Origin: Actinomadura luzonensis | Lineage (GTDB): Bacteria; Actinomycetota; Actinomycetes; Streptosporangiales; Streptosporangiaceae | Reading direction: 5' to 3' | DNA length: 64,000 nucleotides | NCBI RefSeq assembly: GCF_022664455.2 | Contig: NZ_JAKRKC020000002.1 | Span: 2,604,001-2,668,000 of the forward strand | The notes under the pieces: generated by a model | Told to the model about the DNA's origin: nothing | The model's database searches: none | The model's input: only the letters and a program-made list of their open reading frames with translations | Translations under genes and position numbers: made by a program | Part shown: one piece after another, positions 61,741 through 64,000 of the stretch | Position numbering within the stretch: the first letter of the stretch is position 1 | How the letters are laid out: every line of letters begins with the position of its first letter

Positions 61741-64000
61741 GTGCCGTTGATCGATGAGGCGGACCTGCTGCGCCGCCTCGCCGCCATGACCCTCAAGGAG
61801 AAGGTCACCCTCCTCACCGGGGCCGACGCCTGGACACTGACCCCGGTGCCGTCCGCTGGGCTGACCGCGCTGGCCCTGTCGGACGGCCCCGTCGGGCCGC
61901 GCGGCACCTCCTTCGGCGCTGACACCCCGCCCTCACTGCTGTTCCCCAGCCCCACCTCCCTGGCGGCGGCCTGGGACGAGGAGACCGCCTACGAGGCCGG
62001 GCGGCTGATGGGCGCGCGGGCCCGCGAGATGGGCGTCCACGTCCTGCTCGCCCCCACGGTCAACCTGCACCGCTCGCCGCTCGGCGGCCGCCACTTCGAG
62101 TGCTACTCCGAGGACCCGCTGCTCACCGCCCGCATCGCCGTCGGTTTCATCCAGGGCGTGCAGTCGGCGGGAGTAGCGGCGACCGTCAAGCACTTCGTCG
62201 GCAACGACTCCGAGACCGGCCGGATGACCTACGACGCCCGCATCGACGAGCGCACGCTGCGCGAGGTGTATCTGCCGCCGTTCGAGGCGGCGGTGCGCGA
62301 GGCCGGAGTCTGGGCGGTGATGGCCGCCTACAACCGCGTCAACGGCGAGAGCATGACCGAGCACCGCGACCTGCTGACCGGCGTGCTCAAACAGGAGTGG
62401 GGCTTCGACGGCGTGGTGGTCTCCGACTGGACCGCCGCCCGGTCCTGCGAGGCCACCGCCCTGGCCGGGCTCGACCTGGTCATGCCCGGCCCGGACGGGC
62501 CATGGGGGGACGCGCTGGTGGCGGCGGTCGAGGACGGCCGCGTCCCTGCCGGGGTCGTGGACGACAAGGTGCTGCGGATCCTGCGGCTGGCCGCGCGCAC
62601 CGGCGCTCTCGACGGCGTCCCCGCCACCCCCGCCCCGCCCGTCCCCGGCGACGTCCGCGACCGCCTGCGCGAGCTGGCGATCCGCGGCTCGGTCCTGCTG
62701 CGCAACGACGGCCTGCTGCCCCTGCGGCCGGGCCTGCGCAAGGTCGCGCTGATCGGGCCGAACGCGGTGCGGTTCACCGCCCAGGGCGGCGGCAGCGCCC
62801 ACGTCACCCCCGAGCACGTGGTCGCGCCGCTCGAAGGGCTGCGCCGGGTGCTCGGCGAGGACACCGAGATCACCGTCCACGCCGGCGTCTTCCCCCACGC
62901 CAAGCTGCGGCCCCTGCCCGCCGCCATGGCCACCGACCCCGAGACCGGCGAGCACGGCGTACGGCTGGAGCACCGCAGGGCCGACGGCACCGTCCTGACG
63001 GCCGAGCACCGCGACCCCGCCCCCTGGTGGTTCCCGATCATCCTCGCCGACGAGGTCGCCGAGCTGGCCGTACGCACCCGCCTCACCCTGCCGGCCGCTG
63101 GCCTGCACCGGCTGTCGGTCCTGGGCACCGGCCGCCACATCCTGCGCGTCCCCGGCCACGCCGACCAGTCCCATGAACGGCTCCAGGACGGCGACGACAT
63201 CGCCGCCCTGCTGCTGAACCCGCCCTCGCACACCTTCACCTTCACCGCCGGCGCGGGCCCGATCGACATAGAGCTGCTGATCAGCCCGCAACGCAACCTG
63301 CCCTACCCGGTCACCCTGACCGGGCTCGGCTACGAACCGCCGCGCGGCACCGACGAAGAAGAACTGGAGACGGCCCTCTCGGCGGCCCGCGCCGCCGACG
63401 TGGCGATCGTGCTGGTCGGCAGCGACGCCGACACCGAGACAGAAAGCCTCGACCGCACCGGCCTGGCGTTGCCCGGACGGCAGGACGACCTGGTCCGCCA
63501 GGTCTGCGCGGCCAACCCGCGCACCGTGGTCGTGGTGAACGCCGGAGCGCCGTGGCTGATGCCCTGGGCGCACGAACCGGCCGCGCTGCTGTGGGCCTGG
63601 TTCCCCGGCCAGGAAGGCGGCGACGCCATCGCCGACGTCCTGACCGGCGCCGAACCCGGCGGCCGGCTGCCCACCACCTTCCCCGCCGCCGAGGCCGACG
63701 TCCCGGTCCTGTCCACACAGCCCGTCGACGGTGTGCTCGACTACGCCGAGGGCGACCGCATCGGCTACCGCGCCTACCGGCCCGAGGGCGTGCTGTTCCC
63801 GTTCGGCCACGGCCTGTCCTACACCACCTGGGAGTACCTGCGCGCCGAGACCGCGGACGACGCCGTGCGGGTGACGCTCCGCAACACCGGCGAGCGGCCG
63901 GGCTGCGAGGTCGTCCAGGCGTATCTGGAGCAGGACGGCGCTCTGCGCCTGGCCGGCTTCGCCGCCGCCGAAGCCGCACCAGGACAGACGATCACGGTAC
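61741..64000 (+). CDS. GH3 beta-glycosidase with PA14-like insert, 3' end outside window
   Basis: GTG 61741, four bases after the GH78 stop; 753 codons are visible and the frame is open at the window end. The barrel has LLAPTVNLHRSPLGGRHFE, KHFVGNDSE and the nucleophile D229 in GVVVSDWTA. Then a PA14-like insert (about residues 370-530, PAAGLHRLSVLGTGRHILRV) interrupts the alpha/beta sandwich, which resumes with AIVLVGSDADTETESLDRTG and FPFGHGLSYTTW. No signal peptide, so it acts inside. Beta-glucosidase is the usual activity; with a PA14 insert it accepts shorter or branched substrates. Coupled to GH78. Confidence 0.94.
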   Translation, partial: MPLIDEADLLRRLAAMTLKEKVTLLTGADAWTLTPVPSAGLTALALSDGPVGPRGTSFGADTPPSLLFPSPTSLAAAWDEETAYEAGRLMGARAREMGVHVLLAPTVNLHRSPLGGRHFECYSEDPLLTARIAVGFIQGVQSAGVAATVKHFVGNDSETGRMTYDARIDERTLREVYLPPFEAAVREAGVWAVMAAYNRVNGESMTEHRDLLTGVLKQEWGFDGVVVSDWTAARSCEATALAGLDLVMPGPDGPWGDALVAAVEDGRVPAGVVDDKVLRILRLAARTGALDGVPATPAPPVPGDVRDRLRELAIRGSVLLRNDGLLPLRPGLRKVALIGPNAVRFTAQGGGSAHVTPEHVVAPLEGLRRVLGEDTEITVHAGVFPHAKLRPLPAAMATDPETGEHGVRLEHRRADGTVLTAEHRDPAPWWFPIILADEVAELAVRTRLTLPAAGLHRLSVLGTGRHILRVPGHADQSHERLQDGDDIAALLLNPPSHTFTFTAGAGPIDIELLISPQRNLPYPVTLTGLGYEPPRGTDEEELETALSAARAADVAIVLVGSDADTETESLDRTGLALPGRQDDLVRQVCAANPRTVVVVNAGAPWLMPWAHEPAALLWAWFPGQEGGDAIADVLTGAEPGGRLPTTFPAAEADVPVLSTQPVDGVLDYAEGDRIGYRAYRPEGVLFPFGHGLSYTTWEYLRAETADDAVRVTLRNTGERPGCEVVQAYLEQDGALRLAGFAAAEAAPGQTITV

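Noticed and set aside
1..64000. CRISPR arrays, rRNA, integrase or prophage genes
   Set aside because: No regularly spaced repeats, no rRNA-like sequence and no integrase or phage structural motif were seen.

Overview
The window is GC-rich throughout and has the hallmarks of a filamentous actinomycete. Frequent GTG starts, GTGA/ATGA stop-start overlaps, CBM13 (ricin-type) secreted glycoside hydrolases, a BTAD-kinase-WD40 regulator, an ECF sigma factor with a DGPF-protein partner and a sugar ABC importer without its own ATPase together suggest Streptosporangiaceae, perhaps Nonomuraea-like. That placement is inference. No tRNA, rRNA, CRISPR array or replication origin was seen.

1-8 kb: a divergent pair of plant-polysaccharide loci. 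A GH-A clan hydrolase runs left off the window edge. A GH54 arabinofuranosidase, a beta-helix (GH141-like) protein and a GH29 fucosidase run right. All four are exported and carry a CBM13 lectin domain. LacI-type palindromes lie between the two arms. The perfect 12-mer GTTAGCGCTAAC recurs at 17.28 kb in front of a GH5-CBM13 gene, so the two loci probably share a regulator.

8-20 kb: a membrane acyltransferase; a coupled response regulator/histidine kinase/GerMN-type lipoprotein operon; an SGNH lipoprotein; a divergent metabolic locus (tyrosine ammonia-lyase-like enzyme against a FOXRED2-like flavoprotein plus an acyl-adenylating ligase) around an 18-bp palindrome; the GH5; and a secreted SGNH hydrolase with an apparently leaderless promoter.

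20-38.5 kb: a heterodimeric ABC exporter with a membrane-anchored beta-propeller, a DUF2786 protein, an EF-hand/SnoaL pair, an NmrA-like reductase, a frameshifted ATPase-SUKH-4 gene, a decayed kinase remnant, an APC permease, a flavin monooxygenase with divergent TetR, and an operon of a DGPF protein, an ECF42-type sigma factor and a DinB protein.

38.7-52.0 kb: a 13.3-kb Tn3-family element bounded by 31-bp inverted repeats. It has split a flavoprotein gene: the N-terminal part is at 52.1 kb and the next part at 38.6 kb, and removing the element with one copy of a 9-bp direct repeat restores an open frame. Its transposase is broken by frameshifts. Its cargo includes a membrane protein, TetR genes and remnants, two secreted proteins (one with RTX repeats) and a 1671-residue protein joining BTAD, Ser/Thr kinase, nSTAND ATPase, one membrane segment and a WD40 propeller.

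52-64 kb: a sugar-utilisation locus. A MalF/MalG-type importer with a binding lipoprotein and a secreted GH53-like hydrolase run left. An AraC regulator, an MFS transporter, a GH78 rhamnosidase and a GH3 hydrolase (cut by the window end) run right. The gene set suggests stepwise breakdown of pectic or arabinogalactan side chains: secreted enzymes release oligomers, which are imported and finished inside by enzymes lacking signal peptides.
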